Positions 49,264-60,388 of a stretch of DNA of 64,000 bases are shown here, piece after piece. The translations under genes were made by a program, and so were the position numbers. This DNA is from Mesostigma viride (lineage: Eukaryota; Streptophyta; Mesostigmatophyceae; Mesostigmatales; Mesostigmataceae): contig RPFO01000213.1 in the NCBI GenBank assembly GCA_009746045.1, forward strand, positions 3,738,956 to 3,802,955, written 5' to 3'. Under the pieces are notes generated by a model. The model saw only the letters and a program-made list of their open reading frames with translations. It searched no databases and was not told where the DNA came from. How positions within the stretch are numbered: position 1 is the first letter of the stretch; every line of letters begins with the position of its first letter.

Positions 49264-49979
49264 GGTTCCACAGTAATTACTTGCTCACGTCTGCGAGCAG
49301 ATATGGGTGGCAGGCGCACTACCTCGCACACCTTCACAAGATAATATTCCCCGAAAGTATAGCTCAATACTTGACTCTGTTTACCTGAAAACGATAGCCC
49401 CCGCGGCCCTACAATTCGCATCATTTCCGGTGCATGAAACGACACTGATGCAGCGCAATGCGCACCTTTCGCGAAGGCAGATGGTGGTCATACTTTTGTA
49501 CATGCGTTCTTTTTACTCGTAGCTCGGTACAAACTGGATGTAATCTGAAGAAAACACAACGTGGATGGATCCGCACAACGTGGATGCCGGATGGCGACAT
49601 AGCGTGAAAAGTTCGCGACTTCACTCACGCACCTTCACTTGCCCGCTTCTGTACAGTAGTGCGGTTTGCGAGCGTTATCGCCATTCCGACCTTTGGCCGA
49701 CTATGGGTGCGACGGCCAGGGAGAAAGATTCTGCTGGGTAAGATTCTGGCGATTGCGGTACACTAGTGTTGGCAAATGGCGGAACGTTGGATTGGTCAAT
49801 CCGGAATCGTGAATGTGGCCTGGCAGGCTGGCACAGCACTAGTTCAGACATTTGGCGGGATTTTGCATCCCAAAATTGTATGTGTGATCCAGGATCCTAT
49901 CCGTATTTCAGCCAGGGTGCTATCCGTATTTTTTTACCTGTAAATTCTAGTGCCAATTCTCATCACGGATAATAAATAT
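49264..49979. other. 5' flank of the kinase gene
   Basis: No coding region recognised. The promoter should lie here, but I see no clear TATA box close to the start codon. Confidence 0.4.
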
Positions 49980-49981
49980 AC

Positions 49982-50548
49982 CGTAGTGGTTACAATATAT
50001 GTACGCGTAATTATCGTACGAATACTTTTAGGAATTTTTGTTACGTGTACGAGAACTTTTGGGAATTATTTTTACTGTACGTACGTATAATGTCAGGGTA
50101 TATTCAAGGGTGCGCGAGTACCTAGTAGGTAGTTCAGTTCAGTTTGACTGAACTGCATGTAGGTACTAGGTAGTAGCCATTAGATAGTAGCCAAGGAGGG
50201 ACGTGGTAGTGCCATCTGGGGTCAGGAATTTACCCCACAAGCCGTCCAGAGTACGTTGCTTTTTCTCACCCATAGCCACCTAGCTATCCATAACCTAACG
50301 AGAGAACACCAACGGAGCACACCACGAAACGAGGCACCTACCCACATATCAACGCAGATCAAACGAAGTTTGCGCGCGAAAACTCCCTCCGGGCGCCGCG
50401 CCACGGGTAGCTAGGCTTTAAGGTCTGCGCCGCGCTGCGCTGGTGGTACCTAATTTTGAGGTGTACGAGGCCCGGAAGAGGGTTTTTTTGGGCCTGTACG
50501 AGGTCGATTCGTACATAATTACGCGTACATATATTGTAACCACTACGG
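49982..50548. mobile_element. MITE-like element with 44-bp terminal inverted repeats
   Basis: The left end CCGTAGTGGTTACAATATAT and onward is the reverse complement of the right end (50505-50548) over about 44 bp with one indel. It is flanked by TA on both sides (49980-49981, 50549-50550). The interior has a further inverted repeat (GTACCTAGTAGGTAGTTCAG versus CTGAACTGCATGTAGGTACT, 50118-50172). At 567 bp and with no ORF, it is non-autonomous. Confidence 0.8.
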
Positions 50549-50550
50549 TA

Positions 50551-51011
50551 ACCGGCCCTCGGCCCCTATCTATAGAATCTCTGCTCATGTGCAGGCGTGG
50601 GACACGACAACAACAACAACAACATATCTCCCTACAAGTAAAGACCATCGGGCATCCTACTGTATATATAAAAGATCTCATTAAATATCCCAGGGGCCAG
50701 GAGAGGTAATTTAAAAATATCTCACGCGAGACAGGCGCGAGATCTTAAATATCTCGCATGTGATTCCGATTTCCCGTTTCCGGAATGGATTGCATGTTGC
50801 GGACTGCACTGAACCGGCGCGGAAATAAACAAATAAAAACTCAACTGAACTGCACTGAACTTGGCAGTAAATAATAATAAAATATTGTTATACAAAAGCA
50901 TGGTTCGCAACGTACGGCGCAACGAGGGAGCATTCTGGTTGGCGGGTGCTCCCAGCTGCACCCCTGAAACTTTTTTACTTTTCGGATGGTCACTGAAAAC
51001 TGGGTGAAAAG
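50551..51011. other. No gene; retroposon tail fragment
   Basis: Contains GCAGGCGTGGGACACGACAA followed by a short (AAC)n run at about 50593-50622, the same motif as the cluster at 58080-58340. Otherwise nothing recognised. Confidence 0.5.
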
Positions 51012-51320
51012 TCACCTGGGGGCGGAATGGCGTGTAACTGCTGGCGACTGCACCTGGCGTTGAACACTGCCAGGAATTCGTCCCGGTGCGTCATAGCGGC
51101 CTGCTCCTCTGCTGACATAGGCTGACATCCTGTCGGCATCCTTCACTACAATCCTGAGCACGTTGAGATCTGGCTGAGGCGCCAGTTGTCGCGACGGTTT
51201 CACACCAGGAAACCGCAATCTGATGCGCGCGAGCACGAGACGGTGATCAGATTCCAGCTGACAGAATCTTGCAGCACGCGAGCATCCACAGACCACAACT
51301 GAGGGGCGCTGAGCCCGGGA
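51012..51320 (-). pseudogene. LINE endonuclease C-terminal fragment
   Basis: A short frame carries ARFCQLESDHRLVLARIRLR. The SDH-x-LV motif marks the end of APE-type endonuclease domains. No more of the element is found. Confidence 0.5.
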
Positions 51321-51448
51321 AGCTCCTATTCGGGGAAATGGGTATATTTTATTAGCCAATTATGGACCAAAAGGTGAGAGGGGAAATGAGTATCAGCGAA
51401 TCCTAATGAAGGTGGGCACACACACGTGTGGCGGTGACAGGTGAAAGG

Positions 51449-52024
51449 CTAATAGGGCGCGTTATTAGACCAGGGAAGCAATTGGACCTGAGTAATGTCG
51501 CCATGAGGCATACTGGTGAATACCTGATTACGGCCCAGTAGATCATGAAAAAGCTGGAGCGGGCTGGGCTTGTCGTTATTGGGCCCTGGGTCCCACACCC
51601 TGTGTTGTTCCTGAGCTAACAGCCAGTAGCGGCGCATAGCCGCATTCCATAGGTATATAAAGCGCCGGACTACGCCGCCGCGGGTATACTCCTCGCGGAC
51701 CTTAAAGACTGTCTCGTTGCGTATGGTCCAGATCGCGTATAGCATAGTAGTGCGTAGCCATATCCATTCTGCTTGGGAAACTGAATGCTCGGTCCCTGGT
51801 GTGCCAGCAATACCGAAAATGATGGTACGCACGCTGATTGGGAGAGTGGGTGGCGATGCCGTCCATGCGGCCCAGATGTTAATGAGCCACGTCCAAACCC
51901 CAGGGAGATTACAGTAAAGAAACCTGTGCTCAATGGTTTCACTAGGGTGCGTGCACAGGCATGATGCATCATGACCAAAACGCTCGTGGAGCGTAGCGCA
52001 GACCCCTATCGCCCTATGCATCAA
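51449..52024 (-). pseudogene. LINE H ORF2 C-terminus with zf-RVT-type finger
   Basis: MHRAIGVCATLHERFGHD is followed by the finger CLCTHPSETIEHRFLYC (C-x-C..H-x4-C), the zf-RVT pattern found after RT in L1 elements, then Trp-rich helices (WTWLINIWAAW, RFIYLWNAAMRRYWLLAQEQ). It is out of phase with the RT frame by one base. Confidence 0.75.
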
Positions 52025-54975
52025 AAGTGTTGTACATCAGTGGCCCTGCGGTCCACGAGAGGGTGGTCTACCGCCAGGGTAATCATCTTAACCCAAGTGT
52101 AGCCCGGCCAATGTATTCCCCAGCGGGCTCGGCCCGGATGGGGCTGATGGTACGTATGCAACAAGATATCATAACCCCAATCTGCGGTGTACTCAAAGAT
52201 ACATTTGCTGGTTCTGATGTCCCCCTTGGTTAAGACCCATCCAAATTCAACCGGGTCCAGATGTAGTAGATCGAGCCGTGTGTTGCCCACGTGTAGCCAT
52301 GTAATGCTCTCAACCGGGGATAATGGGTCCGGCTGGATCATGCAAGATCTTGGCACAGACCATGGGACTACGCGTATGCGGTGACACTGGGAAGCTGGCG
52401 TGTACGCATATAAGGTGGATAGTTGATACAGACACCCATTGTGGCCAGAAATAGCTTCCAGCAGTTGTAGTTGGAGCCCCTCATGTGGCAGAACCGTCAC
52501 GACTAAACCCTTGCACGCAGGCGTGACTCCGTCGGCGTAGAAGCTAACCCAGTCGCCGGTTATAATTGGCTTGCGTGGGGCAGTCATCAATGCATGCCAC
52601 GCAGCTGGTATCGCACTTATAAGAGTTTGCCACGCTTGCAGGGAGGGCATGTGGGAGACCCAAGTGCTGACCTCGTCGTAGCTGAGCCGTCGATACGTAG
52701 CGCCGTGCCCCAGGTAGAGGTCCAGCACCCTGACAATCGGCGGTGACGCGCGCAGAAAGCCATCATACGGGTTGTGTCCGTGGAGAGTGCCGAGGGGCTT
52801 GTTAGTAGCGTCTGTGATTAAGTCATTAAAAAAGAGTGGCTGCCGTGCCACCTCCTCTCGAGTAGTAGGAAAGACTAGGCGACCCGGCTTGAGCTTATTG
52901 TAACCTGTCCATATGCGCTGCCAGTACCATGGGAGTCCTTTGTACGAAATAAGGGTGCTGCCCAGTATGCCCGCCCCCAGTTGCCACGAGGTGCCACTAG
53001 CATGGGTGGAAAGAGAGGCTAGCGTTTCACGTGCAAGCATGCAGCCAGGGTGTGTGTTAACTCCCATAAAAACGGATATCACTTGTTTAGCATACAGCGA
53101 CCACAGACGCCATTGTATGTTGTGGAGCCCGAGGCCCCCGTGCACCCATGACATGAAGGACATCTCTCTGTTGATCCATCCGTGGACCGTGTGGGAGATT
53201 AAGCCTTTCTGTTTCCAGACAAAATTGCTGCCAAGGCGTTGGATGAGCTGTGTGGTGGCATCATTGGGTGGGTGTGCTTGGCAATAATACAAGACCTTAG
53301 AGAACAACAGTTGGTTGACGATCAGGGTTCGCCCTCGTAGGCTCATGCGGTGGACGGCCCCCCAGCGCCCTGCGGTAAGGAGAACGCCTGCAAGCTTGCC
53401 CACGTGGTTGGTTTCATCATACATGAAAGAACGTTGTTCAGCCAAGCGTCCCTCGGGTGTGCAGCCGATGGGACAATTGTGCAAAAGGTGGTGATCCCCC
53501 GGCTTGACCCAGGTCACAGCCAGGTTGGGGAGGGCGTAGCGTAGGGTGTTGGTTTTGCCGATATGCAGTCCCGTGGACTTGAGCACATTGCATCGTTGTT
53601 GTGTGGCAACAGAATAGGTAGTGATATTATCCATGACAGCATGCACTTCAGGCAGAGAGATACAAACATTTGTTGTGTCATCCACATAAGCCGTTTGGAA
53701 TATACCTTTACCGTTACCTGTCGGGAAGCCCCGAATGCGAGGATCGTTCTGGTGTAGCCAGTAGAGTCCTGCGTGGGCCAGGAGAAATAGAATAGGGGAC
53801 ATGCAATCTCCTTGTGGTAGCGATCGTGAGCTAGCGCCGGTCGCTGACTTGTGTCCGTCTATTAGTAAATACCAAGCCAGGGATTTGATCATACCCATAA
53901 TGACGGTCATGAGTTGTGGGCCAAATCCTAGTGCGGTTAGAATGTGTTCTAGGTATTCCCAGCACATACGGTCAAAGGCTTTTTCAAAATCCCAGAACAA
54001 TATGAAACCCTCTATATCGTCGCGCCAGGCTTTTTCCACAATGTCCATGATGAGGGTAATGCTGTCGTTGATGTGGAGATTGGCCCTAAAGCCCACTTGC
54101 TCCGGACCAATGAGGAAGTCTAGGACGGTGTATAAGCGTCGTTGGATTATTTTACTGATGATTTTGTACGCTACCGTAAGGAGACGGATTGGGCGGTAGT
54201 TTTTCCATAGAGTCTTGTCTCCTTTTTTGTACAGTAAGATAAGCGCAGATTCAGCCCATCTGCCGCTCACCTTACCGTGCCGCCAAATTTCAAGAATACA
54301 TTCGTAAAAATCTATGTGTAGAAGGGACCAGAACGTTTTCCAGAATTCAATAGGCAGACCGTCGACCCCGGGGGCGCTACCGGTTTTGATGTGTTCCATA
54401 GCTGTGGTGGCCTCTTCCATGGAGGGGATTTGATCGAGTTCCTGCTGTTGAGCTGGTGTAAGGCGACGGGGAATGGCATGTAGGATTTTTTGCATGGCGG
54501 CAGATGAGTCAGGATGGGGTTCGTTTAGAAAGAGAGCTGAGTAGTAACGGTGACCACTCTGTAGTATGGAGGTGATGTCTCGGTGGCTGCCGTGTTCGTC
54601 TTGGATTTCCGTGATAGAGGAGTGAGCTTTAGGGGTAGGAATCAGAGCAAAGAACTCTTTGGTCATTCTTTCTCCTACCTGGTGCCACCACAGATTTTCT
54701 GAGTCTAGTGCTAATGTGTGACGCTCGAAACGTAGTTTGTCGAGTTCGGTCTGAGCTCTTTGAAGTTTTGTTAGTTCCGATTGATACAGGGTAGGCTTCG
54801 CTTGGAGTTTATTCACTATGCGTTGGTAGTACCGATAGTCCTGTCCTTTCTGGCGGCGGATATTTTGTGAATACAGTTGGGAAAATTCTAGAATGTTAGC
54901 TAGGCCCTCCTGCATCCAGCTGCAGCAGTCGGTGTAGCTACCCTTGCTGGCTCTCCACGACTGCCAGCGTGTCAT
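52021..54975 (-). CDS. LINE H reverse transcriptase, 984-codon open frame
   Basis: All RT blocks are present: fingers LLYKKGDKTLWKNYRPIRLL, GPEQVGFRANLHINDSI, palm motif A LFWDFEKAFDRMCWEYL, SRSLPQGDCMSPILFLLAHA and the catalytic YVDDT. Thumb and a long connection region follow (KLAGVLLTAGRWGAVHRMSL). The enzyme copies element RNA at the nicked chromosome. It starts ATG (MTRWQSWRASKG) and ends TGA in TTTTGATGC, where the next frame starts. No internal stop is seen, so this part decayed little. Confidence 0.85.
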   Translation of the reverse strand: MTRWQSWRASKGSYTDCCSWMQEGLANILEFSQLYSQNIRRQKGQDYRYYQRIVNKLQAKPTLYQSELTKLQRAQTELDKLRFERHTLALDSENLWWHQVGERMTKEFFALIPTPKAHSSITEIQDEHGSHRDITSILQSGHRYYSALFLNEPHPDSSAAMQKILHAIPRRLTPAQQQELDQIPSMEEATTAMEHIKTGSAPGVDGLPIEFWKTFWSLLHIDFYECILEIWRHGKVSGRWAESALILLYKKGDKTLWKNYRPIRLLTVAYKIISKIIQRRLYTVLDFLIGPEQVGFRANLHINDSITLIMDIVEKAWRDDIEGFILFWDFEKAFDRMCWEYLEHILTALGFGPQLMTVIMGMIKSLAWYLLIDGHKSATGASSRSLPQGDCMSPILFLLAHAGLYWLHQNDPRIRGFPTGNGKGIFQTAYVDDTTNVCISLPEVHAVMDNITTYSVATQQRCNVLKSTGLHIGKTNTLRYALPNLAVTWVKPGDHHLLHNCPIGCTPEGRLAEQRSFMYDETNHVGKLAGVLLTAGRWGAVHRMSLRGRTLIVNQLLFSKVLYYCQAHPPNDATTQLIQRLGSNFVWKQKGLISHTVHGWINREMSFMSWVHGGLGLHNIQWRLWSLYAKQVISVFMGVNTHPGCMLARETLASLSTHASGTSWQLGAGILGSTLISYKGLPWYWQRIWTGYNKLKPGRLVFPTTREEVARQPLFFNDLITDATNKPLGTLHGHNPYDGFLRASPPIVRVLDLYLGHGATYRRLSYDEVSTWVSHMPSLQAWQTLISAIPAAWHALMTAPRKPIITGDWVSFYADGVTPACKGLVVTVLPHEGLQLQLLEAISGHNGCLYQLSTLYAYTPASQCHRIRVVPWSVPRSCMIQPDPLSPVESITWLHVGNTRLDLLHLDPVEFGWVLTKGDIRTSKCIFEYTADWGYDILLHTYHQPHPGRARWGIHWPGYTWVKMITLAVDHPLVDRRATDVQHF

Positions 54976-55331
54976 GATCTCAAAGTAGTACTTATCGTCC
55001 GCGAGTAGTGTTTGTTTAAGCGGGGAATGCCGGGGCCCCGGGCGGAGTTGGTGTGATGGGCAAGGGTAACGATGAGTGGGTAGTGATCAGAAAAATTAAC
55101 AGAACGGTCGACCGATGCGTAGCAAACTAGGTCCGCCCATGCGGGTGTGATGTAGATTTTATCAAGACGACGAGTAGTGCGTACATTTAAACGTGTGGCC
55201 AGCCAAGTGGGCCCGTGGTCTCGTGAGCGGATGACATCCTGTAAGTTCAGGTCCATGATCTGTTTACTGAAGGCCGCTGTGCGTATAGGGGGGTGTTCAT
55301 CCAGGTCTATATTGAAATCGCCCATCAACAC
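54972..55331 (-). pseudogene. LINE H endonuclease, C-terminal part
   Basis: It reads LMGDFNIDLDEHPP (catalytic Asp/Asn), then TWLATRLNVRTTRRLDKIYI and NFSDHYPLIV with the catalytic His. It continues the endonuclease in another phase and ends TGA, overlapping the next ATG by four bases. Confidence 0.75.
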
Positions 55332-55852
55332 AATTTCGAACCCTGTGAGATAAGGTCAGCGGCCATTTTGAAAAGGGAAGGGTAGAATGAGGCTTGATCC
55401 GTTGGCTCGGTTGGGGCATATACACTAATAATGTATCCCTTATTTCCTGCCCATGTAATAGACTGCCGCGTCCAACGGCCCTGCCATCTAGCCTCCGCTG
55501 TGTCGGTAGCTATAGCCCAGTCCTGGCATGTCAGCGTGGGGTTGGGAGGTTTACGGTATTGAATGAGGGCAGTGCCCCCTTGTGTACCGCGTGCCCATGC
55601 CCAACGGTGAACTGTCCTAGGTGCAAGTGCTCTAGCAGCTCTAAGGGCTGTGCGTGTGGCAGCTTCTTGGATTTTATGTTCCTGCAGTCCTATCCAAATT
55701 TCATGCGAGGGGCCCACGTAACGCTCGAGCAAGTTGTGCAACGCATTCGCTAACTCTCGGGTGCGGGGTATACGTTGTCCCTGCCCTGCTGTGTTTGTTC
55801 CGTATGTGTTCAGCCCCCTGACATTCCACGTTACTAGTGTGAGCTGGCTCAT
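55325..55852 (-). pseudogene. LINE H endonuclease, N-terminal part
   Basis: The frame starts with an ATG (MSQLTLVTWNVRGLNTYGTN). WNVRGLN and, further on, the catalytic Glu in IWIGLQEHK are typical of APE-type endonucleases that nick target DNA to prime reverse transcription. The SVYAPTEP strand is intact. The frame ends TGA within TGTTGATGGG, where the next frame opens; a one-base shift is needed to continue. Confidence 0.75.
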
Positions 55853-56619
55853 GGCTATGATATAGGGAAGAGGGGGGACAAGGGCGGGAGCAGGCGTACC
55901 TGGCTGGCGTCGGGGTGAGGGCGCTTGCCTTTTGATGCCGCGCCCACTGTCGCAGAGGTGCCGAGTTCCGCATCAGTGAGGTCGAGGTCTGTTGGCAGGC
56001 TGTCCGAGTCCTGGACTGCTTCCCGCATGCCCCTGGGAGCGTGGTCGCTGGTGGGTGGGGCTGAGGCTGAAGGCGTTGGCGCGCCCGTCGAGGGGCGGGT
56101 CAGGGACCTGAACCGGTCGATGTCGATGCCGACACGGCCAGCGCTTTGGCCAGTTTCACCGGGGCCCAGCGGCAGCCGGTAAGGGGCAGCGCGTCACCCT
56201 TCTTGTGAGTGGTCGTGCAGGGGATAATGATCTGGATGGTGTGCCATCTGATGGCAGCAGTGGGCTCGATGGCCCGCGCACGCAGGGACGTGGTGGTGCT
56301 GTCTACCGTCACGATCTCGCTCATGCCCATGTCTCGCAGCTCGTGGTGGCGTTCGCAAACATGTCTAACGGCATGACGGGGCCGCGTCTGACGACAGCCC
56401 CCGTGGGTGACCACTGGGAAGATATGGTTCCTGTGCCTCATTGAGAGGGCACAGGACGGTCTCCTGTTCCGCCGGGTAGGAAATCAGCATGGTCAGTTCC
56501 AAACCAAGCTGGGCGGTGCGCGGAATCTCCAATGCAGCGACAGCGTCCCATGGGGCCAGGGCGGTGAGAAGCCATGCCGTGATGTCTTGGCGCGGTCATT
56601 GGCGGGGTGCGATTGTCGC

Positions 56620-57456
56620 CTAAGGAGGCTGTACCGGTGGCGTCTGGTAACGCTTCTGTTTGGCGCTGGCTGCGCGAGAGCGCTCTGGGCATTCTTTGCT
56701 GATGTGTTCCCTCGTGGCAAAGCAGCTGACGCAGACGGGATCCTCGTAATTCACTTGAGTGGTGATGAAGTTAATACCCCTGGCATTGGCGTACTTTTGA
56801 GGTACTGTGATGATGTCGGGGATGCAGCGGGGGGCGTTGCCTGAGTAGCCGCCTGGCATGCCAATGATGTGGTCAGCCCCCTTGTCCTCGACTCCCATGG
56901 CCGGGTCGAAGTGGGGGGTATAACCCATAACCGCTGTTTGTACGCGCCGTCGGTCGTCGCCTGCAGTCCTTTGCAGGGGTGTGTCGGTATCTTCTATGAT
57001 TACAATGTTGGAGGCTGTCCCCCACGTCTCGACGACGAGTCGAAGCATGTGCTCGTGCCGGTAGAGCGCTGAAACGTTGTTTAAGGTTAAGGTGTATGCC
57101 GCCGGTAGGTCTGCTGGCGTGAAGCGACGGAGTCGGAGTGCCTTGCCCGCCACCGTGACGAACGCCTCTTGCTTCCCCGCTTCCGTGTGCTTGTTAAGTG
57201 CTGCTGTGGCATCCTCTGCTGTAGAAAATTTGACGTGAATGTTAGGTTGATTCTTGACCCCCCCGCAGATGACGCCCCCTATTTGGCTCATGGTCTGCTC
57301 GACGGCGCGTCGATCAGGACCGGATACATCGCGGCCATGGATGAGGACTACCAGGAGTCTCTGCTGCATGGATTTTGCGAGTTCATCCATGGCTGGGCTC
57401 CATCTGACCCGTCCGGATACTTTGTCAGCAGTCGTCGGTTCTATGTAGGTCCCCAT
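56620..57456 (-). CDS. LINE H ORF1 protein with zinc knuckle
   Basis: The frame starts at the ATG at 57456 (MGTYIEPTTADKVSGRVRW). An RRM-like N-terminal region (LLVVLIHGRDVSGPDRRAVE, then NIHVKFSTAEDATAALNKH) is followed by a second domain. It ends with a Cys/His knuckle CVSCFATREHISKECP (C-x2-C-x5-H-x4-C) and a basic tail. This is the usual layout of plant/algal L1-type ORF1 proteins, which bind element RNA. The stop at 56620 is followed by further open frame in other phases, so the tail may be frameshifted. Confidence 0.65.
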   Translation of the reverse strand: MGTYIEPTTADKVSGRVRWSPAMDELAKSMQQRLLVVLIHGRDVSGPDRRAVEQTMSQIGGVICGGVKNQPNIHVKFSTAEDATAALNKHTEAGKQEAFVTVAGKALRLRRFTPADLPAAYTLTLNNVSALYRHEHMLRLVVETWGTASNIVIIEDTDTPLQRTAGDDRRRVQTAVMGYTPHFDPAMGVEDKGADHIIGMPGGYSGNAPRCIPDIITVPQKYANARGINFITTQVNYEDPVCVSCFATREHISKECPERSRAASAKQKRYQTPPVQPP

Positions 57457-57530
57457 GGCGTGGTGAGATTGGACCTGCGAAAGGTGAAAGACACGGCACA
57501 ACATGAACAGGGCGTGGGCGTGAGATAGTC

Positions 57531-58079
57531 ATTAAAAGAGAGACCTACTGTGCAGTGTGCTGTGAGCAGAACCAAAGCGATTGGGAAGGCTGCATTACAC
57601 CCACGTTTGGGTAATGGCAGCAGGTATTGAGAAAAGTCGTTATGGAGGTGTCTTGGTGATCGCGGATCACCTAGTGTGGCGATAACTATTCCATAGTCAT
57701 TGCGCCGGTGAAAGGGTAACCGAGGGTACATGCAGGAGGTCACGCTCCAAGGAGACTACTCGCCCACCCAGGTGGAGGGGCCCGGGCCAAGTCCATCCTG
57801 CCGATGGGTTTTCGAATCCGAGCCGTGGCTCACTGACCGAATGCCATAATGGGGTAGCCGTCACTAGAAACAGTGAGGCGAGGGGCGGATCGACTTACGA
57901 ATTTCGTAAGGCCTGCTCCTTCTACCCACACGTTTCAAGTGACGGCTAGCTTTTCCGCCCCTCAAAAGAGATGGCTAGACGTACCTTTTCGTGCTGAATC
58001 CGAATCTGCCCTTTGTTTCGCGTTTAGATTACTACGTAAGGTGCTATCTCGTCCGCCGTCAGGGCCACCATAGCCAGGC
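57531..58079. other. Upstream of LINE H; no gene seen
   Basis: May include the leader of element H. One B-box-like GGTTTTCGAATCC occurs near 57800, without a convincing tRNA fold. Confidence 0.4.
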
Positions 58080-58345
58080 CCGTCTTCCAAGAACTGCTGC
58101 CCATGTGCGGCGTGGGATTCAACTAATGCCGCGGCGTGGGATTCAACTAACTAACTAACTAACTTCCGCGGCGTGGGAACCAACAACAAGAACAAGAACA
58201 AGAACAAGAACAAGAACAACACGCAACCGCCCTGTGCCGTACCTAGAACGGGACAAGTACAAGACTGTATCGGCCACTGTAGATTCTCTGCTGCCCATGT
58301 GCGGCGTGGGACACAACAACAACAACAACAACAACAACAAGACCG
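58080..58345 (+). repeat. Cluster of retroposon-like 3' ends with different simple-repeat tails
   Basis: The motif GCGGCGTGGGA recurs four times, each followed by its own simple repeat: TTCAACTAATG; (AACT)n (58146-58163); (AACAAG)n (58183-58220); (AAC)n (58312-58341). A related copy is at about 50593. Confidence 0.7.
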
Positions 58346-59027
58346 TAACCGGGGTCCGTTTCGGTTACGGCCGCGTACTAGGCTCGGTTCGGTGTACGCG
58401 GCGTGTACGTAGCGTGACATTAATTCTAGTGGACGCCATGCGGTCCATGTCGGTCACAGGCTGTCTTACGTGGGTACGTAAGCACCTGCAAACCACATTG
58501 TTCTCATGACGGCTAGCCCGGATTGCGGTCGGATTACGGGTAAAGTGCTGTTCGTGGGACGGTACAAGCTATGGTCAGTGCATACCCGGCAGGTGCTGGG
58601 TTTCCTGATTATGCAAATACCCCCGCCCCTACCGCAGGTGCGGACGCGGACACACTTTAACCCCTGGTTACGGAATTACCATGCATTGGCGGTTTAGTGG
58701 AGGAACCACTAGCGCCATCCCTGGCGATTCGACATCGCCTCGAAACCCCCCCCCTGAGATCCGCCGTCATTGCTAGACACGGCAAGGCAATGAGGCTTTA
58801 CCCCATGGTCATCACTGACCCATCAGCTCAGTTCCGGCACCCCACCAACACTCGACACTGACACTCTTCCTCGCTTGTGGTTTCTCTGCGCTTTTCCCGG
58901 GATCATCACCCACAACACCGGCATGGACATACGTGGCGGCGCCGGACGCAACGGACGTGGCGGCCGCGCCAACCGTGACTAGGTAAGACCTGCCTGCTGA
59001 TACGACACTCACCTCGTAACACTCACC
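58346..59027. other. No gene resolved
   Basis: Short frames only. The last 130 bases may be the 5' part of the LINE fragment that follows. Confidence 0.4.
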
Positions 59028-59755
59028 ATGAGCCAACTCACCATAGTATCATGGAATGTGCGCGGTGTCAATAGCTATGGAGTACGTACTGCTACTGGCA
59101 TACCCAATATGCTACTCGTATCAAGCAATTATCCCTTCACCTTGCATAATTACTGCAGGGCTACGGCGGCCCAGCTCATGAGATCTGGCTGGGCCTGCAG
59201 GAGCATAAAATTCAAGGCCCGGGGGTCACGGCCAACAAAGCAGTGAGAGCACTAGCTCCTACTGAATAGTGAGAGTCGCTGGGCCTGGGCGCGAGGAACC
59301 CAGGGGGGCACAGCTTTGATTCAATACCGTAAAACGGCTTCCTCACGTGTACCTCACCTGCCACACTTGGTCCCAACCGGTAGATACGGCGGCGGGTCAA
59401 TGGCAAGGCCGCTGGGTACGACAGCACATCACCTGGGGTAGCAAGCAAGGGTACCTTCTCTCAATATACGCCCCAACCGACCCAGCTGAACAACATAATT
59501 TTTTCAAAGACATGTTTCAGATGATCCACGACATTAAATATTTCCCACGGCCTGGAGGTCATATTGATGGGTGATTTCAATCTGGACATGGCGGCGCACC
59601 CTCAATCACGTACAAACCCCTTTCACGAACAGCTACTAGAGCTTAACCTACACGACCTACTGCGCTCCAGGGACAACGACCACACTTGGCTTGCAACACG
59701 CGACGGTCACCGCATCACACGCCGTCTAGACAGAATCTATGCCACGCACGTTTTA
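59028..59755 (+). pseudogene. LINE H-type endonuclease fragment
   Basis: It begins MSQLTIVSWNVRGVNSYG and parallels the H endonuclease on the opposite strand. Readable pieces are WACRSIKFKA (59190), LLSIYAPTDPAEQHNFF (59458-59510) and MGDFNLDMAAHPQSRTNPFH (59568-59627), then TRRLDRIYATH. There are several frameshifts and a stop. Similarity ends near 59755, so RT is missing. Confidence 0.75.
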
Positions 59756-60388
59756 CACGTATGGCTATTTAAAATAGCGCCTTAATGATTGAGAATGAAT
59801 GCGAAAGACCTTTGACTTCCTATGCATCACAGCGCACCGACGATGGTGGCCTAAGTAGTAAGCAATCCGATGCGACACTGAGGAAAACGAGGCGTTCATA
59901 TGACGTCACACAGCTTGTCTCGTTTGCATGCCTAGATTAACATTCATCGAACCAAGAGGACGAGACTCTCGTCCTCGGACCAATTTAACCTAGGTCTGCC
60001 ACCAAGCTGGCAAGAGGCGCCGACATGGCGCCGACCTTCCAGAGAACTCCGAAACATGCAGTCCACACAAGATCCTCGGGTCGACATCGACCTCGCCAGG
60101 CTACAGAATCCACACATGAGTATACAATATCTCAACCAGCTATAAAGTACGCAGCGCGGCGCGACTGCACCGGCCCCTAGAAGATCGCATATGTACATCA
60201 ACTTAGGCCCAAAATAATTGGTCCGAATCACACAAACTATCATAGTTCCATACAAAAGTCCTGACCAAGGGACAATTCCCAAATTAAGTCCCGAAATGAG
60301 TCCCAAAGTCCTACCGACTATATGACAACAAGCCAAAATACATCATTTATTCCATTGTTGCGCCCGTTCCAAGGGTCGGGCACGCAAC
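59756..60388. other. No gene seen
   Basis: Neither strand shows a recognisable frame or repeat. Confidence 0.4.

Larger units (their letters stand above)
51380..57530 (-). mobile_element. LINE H: large L1-type retrotransposon with ORF1, APE endonuclease, RT and zinc finger
   Basis: The minus-strand order is ORF1 (57456 to about 56620, continuing frameshifted to about 55900), endonuclease (55852-54972), RT and connection (54975-52021) and the C-terminal finger region (52024-51449). It is the most complete autonomous LINE in the window. I could not define its TSD; the 3' end is near 51350-51380 in an AT-rich stretch. Confidence 0.8.

Noticed and set aside
57780-57870. Possible tRNA gene (GGTTTTCGAATCC)
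   Set aside because: The T-loop-like string has an extra T, and no acceptor or anticodon stems could be paired.
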